A stretch of 64,000 nt of DNA, taken from contig NZ_SUND01000020.1 in NCBI RefSeq assembly GCF_005280205.1, positions 1 to 64,000 of the forward strand, in the 5' to 3' direction. Source of the stretch: Bacillus yapensis. GTDB lineage: Bacteria; Bacillota; Bacilli; Bacillales; Cytobacillaceae. The translations under genes and the position numbers were made by a program. Positions 46,869-56,348 of the stretch are shown piece after piece (position 1 is the first letter of the stretch; the number at the start of each line of letters is the position of its first letter). The notes under the pieces were generated by a model. That model had not been told where the DNA came from and did no database searches. It was given only the letters and a program-made list of their open reading frames with translations.

Positions 46869-47129
46869 TTAATTTTTTCTATATTTACTCCTTTTGTTTT
46901 TGCTACGAATCTTGGCCAATAAATCTTCCGTTGTTCGTTGTTTTGATTCAGTAGTAGAAGCATCTAATTTCATCTCGACGATTTCATCCTGGTTAATCGT
47001 AACCTCGAACCAAGTACCAGGTACCGCTCCAGCGGGCAATTGTTCAATCGGTTTGATGAATTGTTCCTTAGTTTCTTCTATTATTATGACAGCAACATCT
47101 TCTTCGATTCGATCGAAATAAGCCTTCAC
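46869..47129 (-). CDS. DUF3006 domain protein
   Basis: An 86-residue protein of the DUF3006 family. It has an N-terminal AYFDRIEEDVAVIIIEE and a basic C-terminal tail (KIRSKNKRSKYRKN). Its function is unknown. It starts with GTG, and its ribosome site GGAGG lies inside the end of the upstream gene, so the two are coupled. DUF3006 proteins are often found beside ComEC-like metallo-beta-lactamase proteins, as here. Confidence 0.85.
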   Translation of the reverse strand: MKAYFDRIEEDVAVIIIEETKEQFIKPIEQLPAGAVPGTWFEVTINQDEIVEMKLDASTTESKQRTTEDLLAKIRSKNKRSKYRKN

Positions 47130-47130
47130 T

Positions 47131-48264
47131 TTATTCGCCTCCTACACAAGCTAGACCTTCTTCCTTGATATCTTCTATTCTTGCTTCGCCAATTCCTTTT
47201 ATTCTAGAAAGTTCTTCAATAGAATTGTAAGGTCTAAGCTCAATTAAATCCTCTGCACGGTCTGCTCCGATATGAACAATTTTTTCAATTTCTTCAGCTG
47301 TCGCTGTATTGATATTGATGCAACTCGCATTGGTCACAGGTGTTTCCTCTGTTCCTATCGTACTTTGAATATCTTCGGAAGATTGGATTGTTCCATTTTT
47401 TTCGGTTTCAATCGTGTAGGCCTTGCCATCTGTCGTCACAATAACCGTGCCATCAACATCCGTTCCGTAAAGCTCTATACCCGATTTTTGCACGAGTGAG
47501 ACCACTTCTTCATGTGGATGGCCATATGAATTATCTTTCCCCGCACTATAAATCGCTACTGCGGGTTTTACTGCTTGTAGAAAACTTTCACTCGTTGATG
47601 TAGAAGAACCGTGATGGCCCAAATGTAAGAAATCAGCTCTCAAGTTTGCGCCACTTTCTATCATCTCAATTTCGTTCCTTTTCTCGGCATCGCCTGTAAA
47701 AACAAAGCTAATATCTCGATATGTTAGCTTAAGGGAAACAGATTCCTCATTGGCTTTGCCACTAATTTGCTTTGGATACAACACATCTATATGAAGTGGT
47801 CCAAGGTCGAATTGGTCGCCCATTCGTGGCTCTTCATAGCCCACATCTTTTTCATCAATGGCTTCTAATAACCGATGAAACGTGTCAGAGTTGCTCGTAT
47901 TTCCGGAAAGCCACACTTCATCGACATCAAACCCCTTAATCACTCGATCGAGCTGTCCGATATGGTCCGCATCAGGATGAGTACCGATGGCAACGTTTAT
48001 TTTATCAATCCCATTTGCCTGAAGATATTCAACAACTTCATCTCCAGTAAAGTCTCCTGCATCGATAAGAAGCGTGTACTCTTGTCCATTATCGGTCACT
48101 TGAAAAAGGGTAGAGTCTCCTTGGCCTACATCGATGTAATGCACTTTGAGAGAGTCTCCATTATCTAAATTCAGAGTATCAGTCTGTTTAGTTGATGTAG
48201 CCAGTTGGGAATTACAGCCAGCTAAGAAAAAAACTGTTACAATACATATAAATAATCTTTTCAA
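47131..48264 (-). CDS. ComEC/Rec2-like metallo-beta-lactamase lipoprotein with helix-hairpin-helix domain
   Basis: A 377-residue secreted lipoprotein. The signal peptide ends in the lipobox LAGC. A metallo-beta-lactamase domain follows (VGQGDSTLF, THPDADHIGQL, FTGDAEKRN, HLGHHGSSTST), then a ComEA-like HhH domain (ININTATAEEIEKIVHIGADRAEDLI, in pieces). It resembles the nuclease-like domain of ComEC and may process extracellular DNA. A TTG start at 48264 has AGGAGG with perfect spacing; the open frame to 48303 has none. It is followed by a DUF3006 gene. Confidence 0.86.
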   Translation of the reverse strand: MKRLFICIVTVFFLAGCNSQLATSTKQTDTLNLDNGDSLKVHYIDVGQGDSTLFQVTDNGQEYTLLIDAGDFTGDEVVEYLQANGIDKINVAIGTHPDADHIGQLDRVIKGFDVDEVWLSGNTSNSDTFHRLLEAIDEKDVGYEEPRMGDQFDLGPLHIDVLYPKQISGKANEESVSLKLTYRDISFVFTGDAEKRNEIEMIESGANLRADFLHLGHHGSSTSTSESFLQAVKPAVAIYSAGKDNSYGHPHEEVVSLVQKSGIELYGTDVDGTVIVTTDGKAYTIETEKNGTIQSSEDIQSTIGTEETPVTNASCININTATAEEIEKIVHIGADRAEDLIELRPYNSIEELSRIKGIGEARIEDIKEEGLACVGGE

Positions 48265-48394
48265 TGAAATCCTCCTATAGATCACCTTGTTAGCTATATA
48301 CAAGTATCTTTACTTGCTTTATCTATTCTATCATAAGGTTTTGTAGGTATTAGGTGGTGTTTTTACAAAGAATCGATCCTGGAGGTCAGTGGCT

Positions 48395-49153
48395 ATGTGT
48401 TTAATTTTGTTTGCCTATCGAAAACATCCTATTTATAAATTAATCGTGGCAGCCAATCGCGATGAAACGTACAAGCGCCCAACTGCTTCGGCTCAATTTT
48501 GGCAGGATAATCCCGAAATCCTTGCAGGTAGAGACTTAGAAAAAATGGGCACGTGGATGGGAATCACAAAGGGAGGCAGATTTTCTGCACTAACAAATTA
48601 TCGGGATCCGAATGAGACAACAGCTGGAAAAAGAACAAGGGGAGAGCTTGTTTCGAATGCGCTAAGTTTTCCAGGTGAGATAAGCGATTATATGGAGGCC
48701 CTCACCATGAACGATTCTATCTATCCAGGGTATAATTTGCTAGCTGGTAATGCTGAGGAGCTATATTATTATTCGAATGTTGGTAAAGCGTTACTAAAAC
48801 TTGAGCCTGGTGTTTATGGTTTAAGTAACCATTTGTTAGGCACCGATTGGCCAAAGGTTCAACGTGGGAAAGAAGGTTTAGAAAAACTTCTCTTATTAGG
48901 TCAGAACGATCTTATAAATGAACTTTTTCAACTTTTATCTAATGAAGAACAAGCCCCTGATGAATTTCTTCCAGATACAGGCGTTCCGTTAGAAATCGAG
49001 CGCATGCTGTCTCCTTTATTTATTAAAAGTGAAGAATATGGGACTAGATGTTCTACAGTTCTATTAATTTCTAATAATGAAATAAAGTTTGTGGAGCGAG
49101 AGTACTTTAGTGATGGAAGGATCAATACACAAACTTTTTTACTCCCTTCGTAA
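48395..49153 (+). CDS. NRDE-family (TANGO2 homologue) protein
   Basis: A 252-residue NRDE/TANGO2-family protein with the diagnostic start MCLILFAY and the NRDE motif (VAANRDETYKRPT). Family members are linked to haem or lipid handling, but their function is poorly known in bacteria. Length is normal. The ATG at 48395 follows GGAGGT by 8 nt and is preferred to the GTG at 48389. It ends just before the htpG promoter. Confidence 0.85.
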   Translation: MCLILFAYRKHPIYKLIVAANRDETYKRPTASAQFWQDNPEILAGRDLEKMGTWMGITKGGRFSALTNYRDPNETTAGKRTRGELVSNALSFPGEISDYMEALTMNDSIYPGYNLLAGNAEELYYYSNVGKALLKLEPGVYGLSNHLLGTDWPKVQRGKEGLEKLLLLGQNDLINELFQLLSNEEQAPDEFLPDTGVPLEIERMLSPLFIKSEEYGTRCSTVLLISNNEIKFVEREYFSDGRINTQTFLLPS

Positions 49154-49182
49154 TTGACACTTCAAAAATAATATGATATTTA
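49154..49182 (+). promoter_or_regulatory. probable promoter of htpG
   Basis: TTGACA (49154-49159), then TATTTA after 17 bp (49177-49182). The -10 is weak. It lies 12 bp upstream of the CIRCE element. Confidence 0.5.
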
Positions 49183-49193
49183 AATTATGGGTA

Positions 49194-49220
49194 TTAGCAC
49201 TCAGGATTCAAGAGTGCTAA
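49194..49220. promoter_or_regulatory. CIRCE element (HrcA operator) upstream of htpG
   Basis: A perfect match to the consensus TTAGCACTC-N9-GAGTGCTAA, with 9 spacer bases. It lies 39 bp before the htpG start and downstream of the promoter, a position suited to repression by HrcA. Confidence 0.97.
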
Positions 49221-49258
49221 TCAGATATCAATAAACCGATTTGGAAAGGAAGAGGATT

Positions 49259-51133
49259 ATGGAGAAAAAACAATTTCAAGCCGAATCAAAACGGTTATTA
49301 GACATGATGATTCATTCGATTTACACTCAAAAGGAAGTGTTTTTAAGAGAGTTAATTTCGAATGCGAGCGATGCGATTGATAAGATTTATTACAAAGCTT
49401 TAACCGACGACAGTCTAAGCTTTAACCAGGATGATTATTACATAAAGGTAGTAGCGGATAAGGAAAAGCGATTGTTAAAAATCATCGATACTGGTATCGG
49501 AATGACGAAGGAGGACCTTGAGAATAACCTTGGTGTTATTGCGAAAAGTGGCTCTTTAGCGTTTAAAGCAGAAAATGAAATTAAAGATGGACATGATATT
49601 ATTGGTCAATTTGGAGTTGGATTTTATGCGGCCTTTATGGTGGCAGATGTCGTGACCGTTATTAGTAAAGCTTTAGGTAGCGACGAAGCCTATAAATGGG
49701 AATCAGAAGGGGCAGAGGGCTACACGATTGAACCAACTACTAAAAACGAAGTCGGTACGGAAATTATTTTAAAAATAAAGGAAAACACTGAAGAAGAATC
49801 TTATGAGGACTACCTCGAAGAATATCGCTTGAAATCAATCATCAAGAAGTACTCAGATTTTATCCGCTATCCTATAAAAATGGAAGTAACAAAAAATAGG
49901 AAAAAAGAAGGCAGCGAAGATGAGTATGAGGACTATGTTGAAGAAGAGACGATTAACAGCATGGTTCCGATTTGGAGAAAAAATAAAAGCGAATTAACTG
50001 AAGAGGATTATGAGAGTTTTTATAACGAAAAACGCTATGGTTTTGACAAGCCATTGAAGCATATCCATATTAGTGTTGATGGAACAATTCGCTATAATTC
50101 GATTCTGTATATTCCTGAAAACATTCCATTTGATTATTACTCCAAGGAATATGAAAAAGGCTTAGAGCTTTATTCAAGTGGTGTCCTAATCATGAACAAG
50201 TGTGCTGATTTACTGCCTGATTATTTTGGCTTTGTAAAAGGGATGGTAGACTCAGAGGATCTTTCCCTCAACATTTCTAGAGAAATGCTGCAGCATGATC
50301 GTCAATTGAAGCTCATTGCGAAAAATATTACAAAAAAAATTAAGAGTGAACTACAAAGTCTCTTAAAAAATGAACGAGAAAAATATGAGACATTCTATAA
50401 TTCTTTCGGTAGACAACTGAAATTTGGTGTCTACAGTGATTTCGGAATGAACAAAGAAACTCTTCAGGATTTACTCATGTTCTACTCTTCGAAGGAAAAG
50501 AAATTGGTTACACTTGATGAATATATTTCAAGAATGCCAGAGGATCAAAAATATATTTACTATGCGACTGGTGAATCAATCGAGCGTATCGAAAAGTTAC
50601 CACAAACCGAGCTTGTAGCTGATAAAGGCTATGAAATTCTTTACTTTACTGAGGATATCGATGAATTCGCGATTAAGATGCTTGTGAATTATAAAGAGAA
50701 GGAATTTAAGTCTGTTTCTAGTGGGGATCTCGGGATTGAAGAGAATGAGAAGGATACAGATGTTAAAGATGAAGAGAATAAAGAACTATTTGCAGAAATG
50801 AAAACTATTTTAGCAGACAAGGTCAAGGATGTCCGCGTGTCAAAACGCTTGAAATCACACCCAGTTTGCTTAACTGCAGATGGGGAAGTAACGATTGAAA
50901 TGGAAAAGATTCTTAATGCAATGCCAGATAATCAAAATGTGAAAGCAGATAAAGTGCTTGAAATTAATCCGAACCATGAGGTATTCGAGTCACTCAAGAA
51001 AGCCTTCGAAAACGATAAGGAAAAATTAAGTCTATATACAAATCTTTTATACAACCAAGCTCTTCTGATTGAAGGCTTACCAATCCATGATCCAGTAGAA
51101 TTTACAAACGATATTTGTAAAGTAATGGTTTAA
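49259..51133 (+). CDS. htpG: molecular chaperone HtpG (Hsp90 family)
   Basis: A 624-residue Hsp90 homologue. The N-terminal GHKL ATPase domain has [18 protein letters not shown] and [12 protein letters not shown]; the middle domain has SREMLQ. The C-terminal dimerisation domain lacks the eukaryotic MEEVD end, as expected. It folds and stabilises proteins under stress. The in-frame TTG at 49241 is less likely than the ATG at 49259, which follows AAGGAAGAGG. It is under a CIRCE element, unlike B. subtilis htpG, which belongs to the class III heat-shock genes. Confidence 0.97.
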   Translation: MEKKQFQAESKRLLDMMIHSIYTQKEVFLRELISNASDAIDKIYYKALTDDSLSFNQDDYYIKVVADKEKRLLKIIDTGIGMTKEDLENNLGVIAKSGSLAFKAENEIKDGHDIIGQFGVGFYAAFMVADVVTVISKALGSDEAYKWESEGAEGYTIEPTTKNEVGTEIILKIKENTEEESYEDYLEEYRLKSIIKKYSDFIRYPIKMEVTKNRKKEGSEDEYEDYVEEETINSMVPIWRKNKSELTEEDYESFYNEKRYGFDKPLKHIHISVDGTIRYNSILYIPENIPFDYYSKEYEKGLELYSSGVLIMNKCADLLPDYFGFVKGMVDSEDLSLNISREMLQHDRQLKLIAKNITKKIKSELQSLLKNEREKYETFYNSFGRQLKFGVYSDFGMNKETLQDLLMFYSSKEKKLVTLDEYISRMPEDQKYIYYATGESIERIEKLPQTELVADKGYEILYFTEDIDEFAIKMLVNYKEKEFKSVSSGDLGIEENEKDTDVKDEENKELFAEMKTILADKVKDVRVSKRLKSHPVCLTADGEVTIEMEKILNAMPDNQNVKADKVLEINPNHEVFESLKKAFENDKEKLSLYTNLLYNQALLIEGLPIHDPVEFTNDICKVMV

Positions 51134-51139
51134 ACCCGA

Positions 51140-51173
51140 AAAACAGTCTCTCACACTCGAGAGACTGTTTTTT
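51140..51173 (+). terminator. intrinsic terminator after htpG
   Basis: AAACAGTCTCTC/GAGAGACTGTTT stem with T6. Confidence 0.9.
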
Positions 51174-51238
51174 GATCGATTGAAAACGGAAAGTGTGTTA
51201 TAAAAGAAGTAAGAAATAATTCGTGTGGAGGGAATCGG

Positions 51239-52696
51239 ATGGCAGTTGTATTGACAAAGGGACAAAAGGTTGATTTAACGAAAAACACTCCGAATTTACA
51301 TACCATTTTAGTAGGATTAGGCTGGGACATCAATCACGTGGGTGGACCAAGCTATGATTTAGATGCTTCTGTCTTTTTGCTTGATGATGCTGGAAAAGTC
51401 AAAAGTGAACAAGATTTTATTTTCTATAATAATCCTGTTGGCGGAAATCAGTCTGTATTTTACAGTGGAGACAATCGAACTGGAGCCGGAGCTTCTGATG
51501 ATGAACAAATAAGAATTGTACTTCCATCTATTCCACAGCATATCAAGCGAATTGCTTTTACGATTACAATTCATGATGCTGGGGTGAAAGGGCAAAGCTT
51601 TAGCCAAATTTCAAATGCGTACGTGCGCATTGTCAATGAACAAAATCAATCCGAATTGCTTCGCTTTAATCTTCAGCAGTTTTCGGTAGAAACAGCGATT
51701 GTTGCTGCTGAGCTGTATCGCTATCAAAATGAATGGAAATTTAATGCGATTGGTAGTGGTTTCCAAGGCGGACTAGCAGCTCTTTGTCGCAATTTTGGTT
51801 TAGAAGTAGAAGTAGAAGAGAATGCTTCGAGTGGATTCAATCAAGCTCCGTCCTATCAAAATCATTCGTATGGCATGCCACAAAGTAATAACCGAAATAA
51901 TGAACCATACAATCATACTGCAACCTTCGGAAATCAAAACACGTACAATCAGCCACCAACGAGTTCTTTTAATCAACCATATCGGGAAGAACCTGTAAGA
52001 CATCTATCGAGTACACAACAAACCTTTGGAGCTGGCGCTTCTAGAACATATGGGTCTGCGCGTGGTGATATGGAATGCCCTCGTTGTCATTCAGATTATA
52101 TTACATCTGGTAAAAAAGGGTTTGGGATTGGAAAGGCTGCGATTGGCGGACTCGTTTTAGGACCCGTAGGATTACTTGGTGGTTTTCTTGGGGCGAATAA
52201 AATGGAGTTTCGCTGTAACTCGTGTCAGTACAAATGGTCATTGGATCAGACTGATTTCAATCGGATGTTCCAACAGCAAAAAGAAAACGCAAGAAAATTA
52301 CTCCAAAAATATAACAATAATAACTCGGTGCTCGATGCACTTATGGCTTCGTGTGCCTTAGTCGCTATGGCAGATGGGCATTTGGATCAAAGAGAACAGC
52401 AGAAGGTGTATGATTTCATTCACCAAAGCGATGAGCTTCGTTCCTTTAATACACAGCAAGTGATTGCTAGGTTTGATCATTTTGTCAGAGGTTTGCAACT
52501 TGACCCCATTGTGGGACGTGGAGAAGCTTTGCGTGCGGTTGGAAAAGTTCGTGACCAATATGACCTAGCTCGATTAGTCGTTCGTTACGGAATTGCGATC
52601 GGATTCGCTGACGGACAATTTGCTCGTTCTGAACAAGATACGATCCGAGATATTTGTCATGAATTACGTCTAAATCCGGGAGAATTTTTATCATAA
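51239..52696 (+). CDS. TerD domain-zinc ribbon-TerB domain fusion protein
   Basis: A 485-residue multidomain protein. Residues about 1-190 are a TerD domain (LTKGQKVDLTK, VGLGWDIN, YDLDASVFLLD). A Gln/Asn-rich linker spans about 193-275. A zinc ribbon with Cys280/Cys283 and Cys326/Cys329 contains a Gly-rich hydrophobic insert (GKAAIGGLVLGPVGLLGGFLG, in pieces) between the Cys pairs. A TerB-like alpha domain occupies about 340-485 (SCALVAMADGHLDQREQQ, GIAIGFADGQFARSEQ). TerD and TerB domains belong to the tellurite/stress resistance system, here joined in one chain. It has its own GGAGGG ribosome site and terminator, with no other ter genes nearby. Confidence 0.85.
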   Translation: MAVVLTKGQKVDLTKNTPNLHTILVGLGWDINHVGGPSYDLDASVFLLDDAGKVKSEQDFIFYNNPVGGNQSVFYSGDNRTGAGASDDEQIRIVLPSIPQHIKRIAFTITIHDAGVKGQSFSQISNAYVRIVNEQNQSELLRFNLQQFSVETAIVAAELYRYQNEWKFNAIGSGFQGGLAALCRNFGLEVEVEENASSGFNQAPSYQNHSYGMPQSNNRNNEPYNHTATFGNQNTYNQPPTSSFNQPYREEPVRHLSSTQQTFGAGASRTYGSARGDMECPRCHSDYITSGKKGFGIGKAAIGGLVLGPVGLLGGFLGANKMEFRCNSCQYKWSLDQTDFNRMFQQQKENARKLLQKYNNNNSVLDALMASCALVAMADGHLDQREQQKVYDFIHQSDELRSFNTQQVIARFDHFVRGLQLDPIVGRGEALRAVGKVRDQYDLARLVVRYGIAIGFADGQFARSEQDTIRDICHELRLNPGEFLS

Positions 52697-52700
52697 AATG

Positions 52701-52737
52701 AAAAAATGCCTTTTACTGAGTAGAAGGCATTTTTTTA
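52701..52737 (+). terminator. intrinsic terminator after the TerD fusion gene
   Basis: AAAAAATGCCTT/AAGGCATTTTTTT stem. Confidence 0.9.
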
Positions 52738-52818
52738 TATGAATGTTTAATTAACTAAAAATAATGAATATTAATTTAATTTATTATATAATTTTTTTAC
52801 GAGAAAGGAGAGAACAGC

Positions 52819-53211
52819 ATGATCACGAATTATGAGTTAAGAGTGAAAGAAGAGGATATCGATCGGCTAGGGCATGTCAACTATAACAAGTATATTTCTT
52901 TTTCAGAACATGCGATGAGTGACTGGTACAAAAAAGCTGGAAGCGATTGGCGAGAGATGGCTGAACGAAAATTTGGCACGGTTGTTGTGAATCTTAATGT
53001 CTCTTACATAAAGGAAGCGAGATTAGGTGAAGTACTTAAAATCGTAACGATTCCAACAGAATTAGGAACAAAGAGTTTCGTTTTTAAACAAGAGATCTAT
53101 AACGAACAGGAAGAGAAGATTACGGAAATTACGAAGAAATTTGTCATGTTTGATCTTTCTACCAGAAAAGGGATAGTCGTATTAGATGAAATTGCTAGAC
53201 ACTTCCAATAA
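52819..53211 (+). CDS. hotdog-fold acyl-CoA thioesterase
   Basis: A 130-residue 4-hydroxybenzoyl-CoA thioesterase-like hotdog protein. The N-terminal motif DIDRLGHVNYNKYISFSE (in parts) has the pattern D-x-x-GHVNN-x-Y, with Asp/Gly near the catalytic site, and the substrate is probably an acyl-CoA. AAAGGAGAG precedes the ATG. It is an isolated gene, not in an operon. Confidence 0.85.
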   Translation: MITNYELRVKEEDIDRLGHVNYNKYISFSEHAMSDWYKKAGSDWREMAERKFGTVVVNLNVSYIKEARLGEVLKIVTIPTELGTKSFVFKQEIYNEQEEKITEITKKFVMFDLSTRKGIVVLDEIARHFQ

Positions 53212-53424
53212 ACTCCATCCTGGGATATGAAATGTAAACTCTTAAAAAATTAAAATTATTGGGTTCAAAAAGTAATGTTTAAGTAGAGTTGTATTAAGAA
53301 AGTAAACGATTTCGTGCAAACGCTTAATTTTTCAAAAAATTTAAAATTCGTTCAAAAAAGAGTTTCTAATTTAATAAGTCTAATTTATAATAAAAAAGAC
53401 TATTTTTGAAAATTGGGGGTATAG

Positions 53425-54909
53425 ATGGAAGATTTTGTAGGTTGGCTCAATGGGATTATTTGGAGTCCCGCACTAGTTTATTTGTGTTTAGGTATTGGAA
53501 TTGTATTCTCTATTGTCACAAAATTCCTACAAGTTAGACATTTGGGGGATATGGGGAAATTAATTTTTGACAGGAATTCTTCTGAGGCAGGAATATCTTC
53601 CTTCCAAGCATTATCTGTTGCCTTAGCAGGACGTGTTGGAACAGGGAATATTGCTGGTGTTGCAACAGCTATCGCATTTGGTGGACCGGGAGCGGTTTTC
53701 TGGATGTGGGCAATTGCTTTCTTAGGAGCAAGTTCTGGCTTTATCGAAGCCACCCTTGGACAAGTATATAAGGTAAAGAAGGATGGCCAATTCCGTGGTG
53801 GTCCCGCTTATTATATTGAAAAAGGGTTAGGAATTAAGTGGTACGCGATATTATTTGCTTTAGTAACGGTGTTAGCAACTGGAGCTCTTTTACCTGGCGT
53901 TCAATCAAATAGCTTGTCTTCATCGGTGGAAAATGCATTTAATGTTAACCCTTGGATTTCAGGAATTATTGTATGTATCGTTTTAGCAATTATCATTTTT
54001 GGTGGGATTAAAAGGATTGCCAAATTTGCAGAATATGTTGTTCCATTTATGGCGATCGGCTATGTTCTTGTTGCACTTATCATCGTAATTCTAAATATTT
54101 CACAATTACCTGAAGTATTATCTTTAATATTTTCTAGTGCTTTCGCTATGAATTCGGCTTTTGGTGGAATCCTTGGTGCTGCGATTTCATGGGGAGTAAA
54201 GCGTGGTGTTTATTCAAACGAAGCTGGTCAGGGGACAGGGCCTCATGCAGCAGCAGCTGCGGAAGTATCTCATCCAGCCAAGCAAGGTTTGGTGCAAGCT
54301 TTTTCTGTATACATTGATACACTATTAGTTTGCTCCGCTACAGCATTTATGATTTTAATGACAGGCATGTACAATGTAACACCTGAAGGGCAGGAACCGA
54401 TTGTTACGACACTAGGTGAGATGGAACCAGGGCCTGGTTATACACAAGCGGCAGTTGAATCAGTATTGCCTGGTTTCGGTGCACCATTTGTCGCGATTGC
54501 TTTAATATTCTTCACGTTTACAACAATCATGGCTTACTATTACATGGCAGAAACAAATTTGGCATATATCAATGGGGAAAAGAGACGTATTTGGACAGAG
54601 TATCTCTTGAAATTTGTCTTTATCGGTATGACTCTATATGGTAGTGTCAAAACAGCTGGGTTAGCATGGACCCTAGGTGATATCGGGGTTGGAAGTATGG
54701 CATGGTTAAATATTATAGCTATCATTCTACTTGCTAAGCCTGCAATAAAGGTATTGAAGGACTACGAAGCACAAAAGAAAGCAGGGAAAGACCCTGTGTT
54801 TGATCCTGTTAAACTAGGCATCAAGGGTGCAGACTTTTGGGAAAATGACTATACGTATCCTGGAACAAGCGAGAAAACAACTTCAACAGGGACAACTCTA
54901 GAAAAATAA
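53425..54909 (+). CDS. alanine/glycine:cation symporter (AGCS family)
   Basis: A 494-residue sodium/alanine symporter (AlsT/DagA-like). The signature GRVGTGNIAGVATAIAFGGPGAVFWMW (in parts) and SYEAGQGTG-like NEAGQGTGPHAA are visible, with about ten membrane helices. It imports alanine or glycine with Na+ or H+. The start ATG follows TTGGGGG. The 213-bp region upstream is AT-rich and has no obvious operator. Confidence 0.92.
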   Translation: MEDFVGWLNGIIWSPALVYLCLGIGIVFSIVTKFLQVRHLGDMGKLIFDRNSSEAGISSFQALSVALAGRVGTGNIAGVATAIAFGGPGAVFWMWAIAFLGASSGFIEATLGQVYKVKKDGQFRGGPAYYIEKGLGIKWYAILFALVTVLATGALLPGVQSNSLSSSVENAFNVNPWISGIIVCIVLAIIIFGGIKRIAKFAEYVVPFMAIGYVLVALIIVILNISQLPEVLSLIFSSAFAMNSAFGGILGAAISWGVKRGVYSNEAGQGTGPHAAAAAEVSHPAKQGLVQAFSVYIDTLLVCSATAFMILMTGMYNVTPEGQEPIVTTLGEMEPGPGYTQAAVESVLPGFGAPFVAIALIFFTFTTIMAYYYMAETNLAYINGEKRRIWTEYLLKFVFIGMTLYGSVKTAGLAWTLGDIGVGSMAWLNIIAIILLAKPAIKVLKDYEAQKKAGKDPVFDPVKLGIKGADFWENDYTYPGTSEKTTSTGTTLEK

Positions 54910-54914
54910 GATTG

Positions 54915-54945
54915 AGGGCTACCTATTTAGTGGGTGGCCCTTTTT
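54915..54945 (+). terminator. intrinsic terminator after the AGCS symporter gene
   Basis: GGGCTACC/GGTGGCCC stem with T5. Confidence 0.82.
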
Positions 54946-55015
54946 AGGTCGCTTTAATTGTGGATTAAATCAACAAATGCTATGATAGCCAAAAACATAT
55001 AAAGGTAGATGGAAA

Positions 55016-55291
55016 GTGGATATTTTTTTAGATGGAAGAAAAATTAAAGCACATACCTATGAAGAACTGAATCAAAATGGTAAACATAAAATCAAAGTAC
55101 AATTTCATGTCAAAACTGAAGAATATCATGAAGTAACCACATTGTTGTATAAAGGGAGCTTTCAAGTCGAAGTTCCTCAACACAACTTGAATTTTCATGG
55201 TGAGATACAGGAGTACTCCACATCAATAACAAATTTATATGAAGAGAATCAAGTAGGGGACTTCTTATTGGTATTAATAGAAGTTAGATAA
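55016..55291 (+). CDS. DUF3219 family protein (YkvR-like)
   Basis: A 91-residue protein that resembles the DUF3219 family, of which B. subtilis YkvR is a member: segments EEYHEVTTLLYKGSF and YSTSITNLYEENQVGDF fit. Function unknown. The GTG start has only a modest ribosome site (AGATGGA). It precedes the LLM oxidoreductase by 18 bp and may share its transcript. Confidence 0.72.
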   Translation: MDIFLDGRKIKAHTYEELNQNGKHKIKVQFHVKTEEYHEVTTLLYKGSFQVEVPQHNLNFHGEIQEYSTSITNLYEENQVGDFLLVLIEVR

Positions 55292-55309
55292 TAGGAGCGT
55301 CTATCAACT

Positions 55310-56308
55310 ATGAAATTAAGTATTTTAGATCAAGCACCCATTTCCAAAAATCAAACTCCTCAAGAGGCGTTACAAGCGTCAATGAAACTTGCACAAGCTG
55401 CAGAGGAGTTAGGATATACACGCTTTTGGGTAGCAGAACATCATGATTTACCTGGATTAGCTAGCTCCGCACCAGAGGTAATTTTGGGATACATTGGTGC
55501 AAACACAAATAAGATTCGTATTGGTTCTGGTGCAGTGCTGTTACCACACTACAAGCCTTATAAAATAGCTGAAGTATACAATATGCTGGCAACCCTGTTT
55601 CCTGATCGGATTGATGTTGGGATCGGCCGTGCCCCCGGAGGATCTGCAGAAGCTACGGAAGCATTGAACGACCAGTTTCTACAGCAGGTATGGAATATGC
55701 CAAGCCTGGTAGAAGAGTTACTTCATTTTTTACATCGGGATTTTCCTTCAGACCATAAGTTTGCCAAATTGACTGCCGCTCCAGTGCCTGAGGTTCCACC
55801 AGTCCCTTGGCTTTTAGGAACGAGTAAGAAAAGTGCTCTGCTTGCTGCAAAAAATGGAATGGCCTATGCCTTTGGTCAGTTCATGAGTGATAATGTAGGA
55901 TCTGAAATCATCCAAGAGTATCGAAAAAATTTTCAACGAAGGAGTCCTGAACATTCTCCAAGTGTGCTCTTAACTGTTTCAGCCTATTGCGCAGAGACAA
56001 CCGAGAAAGCGCATGAGATAGCGCTCAGTTCGTTAATTTGGTCAATCTCGAAAGGCAGAGGTGAAGCTTCGGGTGTGCCTTCCATTGAGGAAGCGAAGGA
56101 TTATCCATTAAGTGAGAAGGAAAAAGAACAACTTGAGATAATGAAACGGAACATGATAATCGGCACTCCTAGTGAGGTAAAGGAGAGGCTCATACAAATG
56201 AAAGACCAATATAATGTGGATGAAATTATGATTGTTACAATCACATATTCGCCTGAAGATAAAATCCAGTCTTACAGATTGATTGCTAAAGAAATTCGGG
56301 ATAAATAA
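55310..56308 (+). CDS. LLM-class flavin-dependent oxidoreductase
   Basis: A 332-residue luciferase-like (LLM class) monooxygenase of the bacterial 'MsnO8' group. The N-terminal SILDQAPISKNQTPQEALQ, RFWVAEHHDLPGLAS, RIGSGAVLLPHY and RIDVGIGRAPGG segments are clear (in parts). It uses FMNH2 or F420 to act on an unknown substrate. GGAGCG precedes the ATG. Confidence 0.88.
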   Translation: MKLSILDQAPISKNQTPQEALQASMKLAQAAEELGYTRFWVAEHHDLPGLASSAPEVILGYIGANTNKIRIGSGAVLLPHYKPYKIAEVYNMLATLFPDRIDVGIGRAPGGSAEATEALNDQFLQQVWNMPSLVEELLHFLHRDFPSDHKFAKLTAAPVPEVPPVPWLLGTSKKSALLAAKNGMAYAFGQFMSDNVGSEIIQEYRKNFQRRSPEHSPSVLLTVSAYCAETTEKAHEIALSSLIWSISKGRGEASGVPSIEEAKDYPLSEKEKEQLEIMKRNMIIGTPSEVKERLIQMKDQYNVDEIMIVTITYSPEDKIQSYRLIAKEIRDK

Positions 56309-56312
56309 AAAA

Positions 56313-56345
56313 GAAATGGCTTACAAAAGTAAGTCATTTCTTTTT
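56313..56345 (+). terminator. intrinsic terminator after the LLM oxidoreductase gene
   Basis: GAAATG-G-CTTA with TAAG-T-CATTTC, then a T-run. It overlaps the left flank of the second MITE copy. Confidence 0.78.
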
Positions 56346-56348
56346 ATA

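Noticed and set aside
53315-53328. TGCAAACGCTTAAT as a CcpA cre site before the AGCS symporter
   Set aside because: It departs from the consensus at the conserved 3' half; no supporting promoter position.
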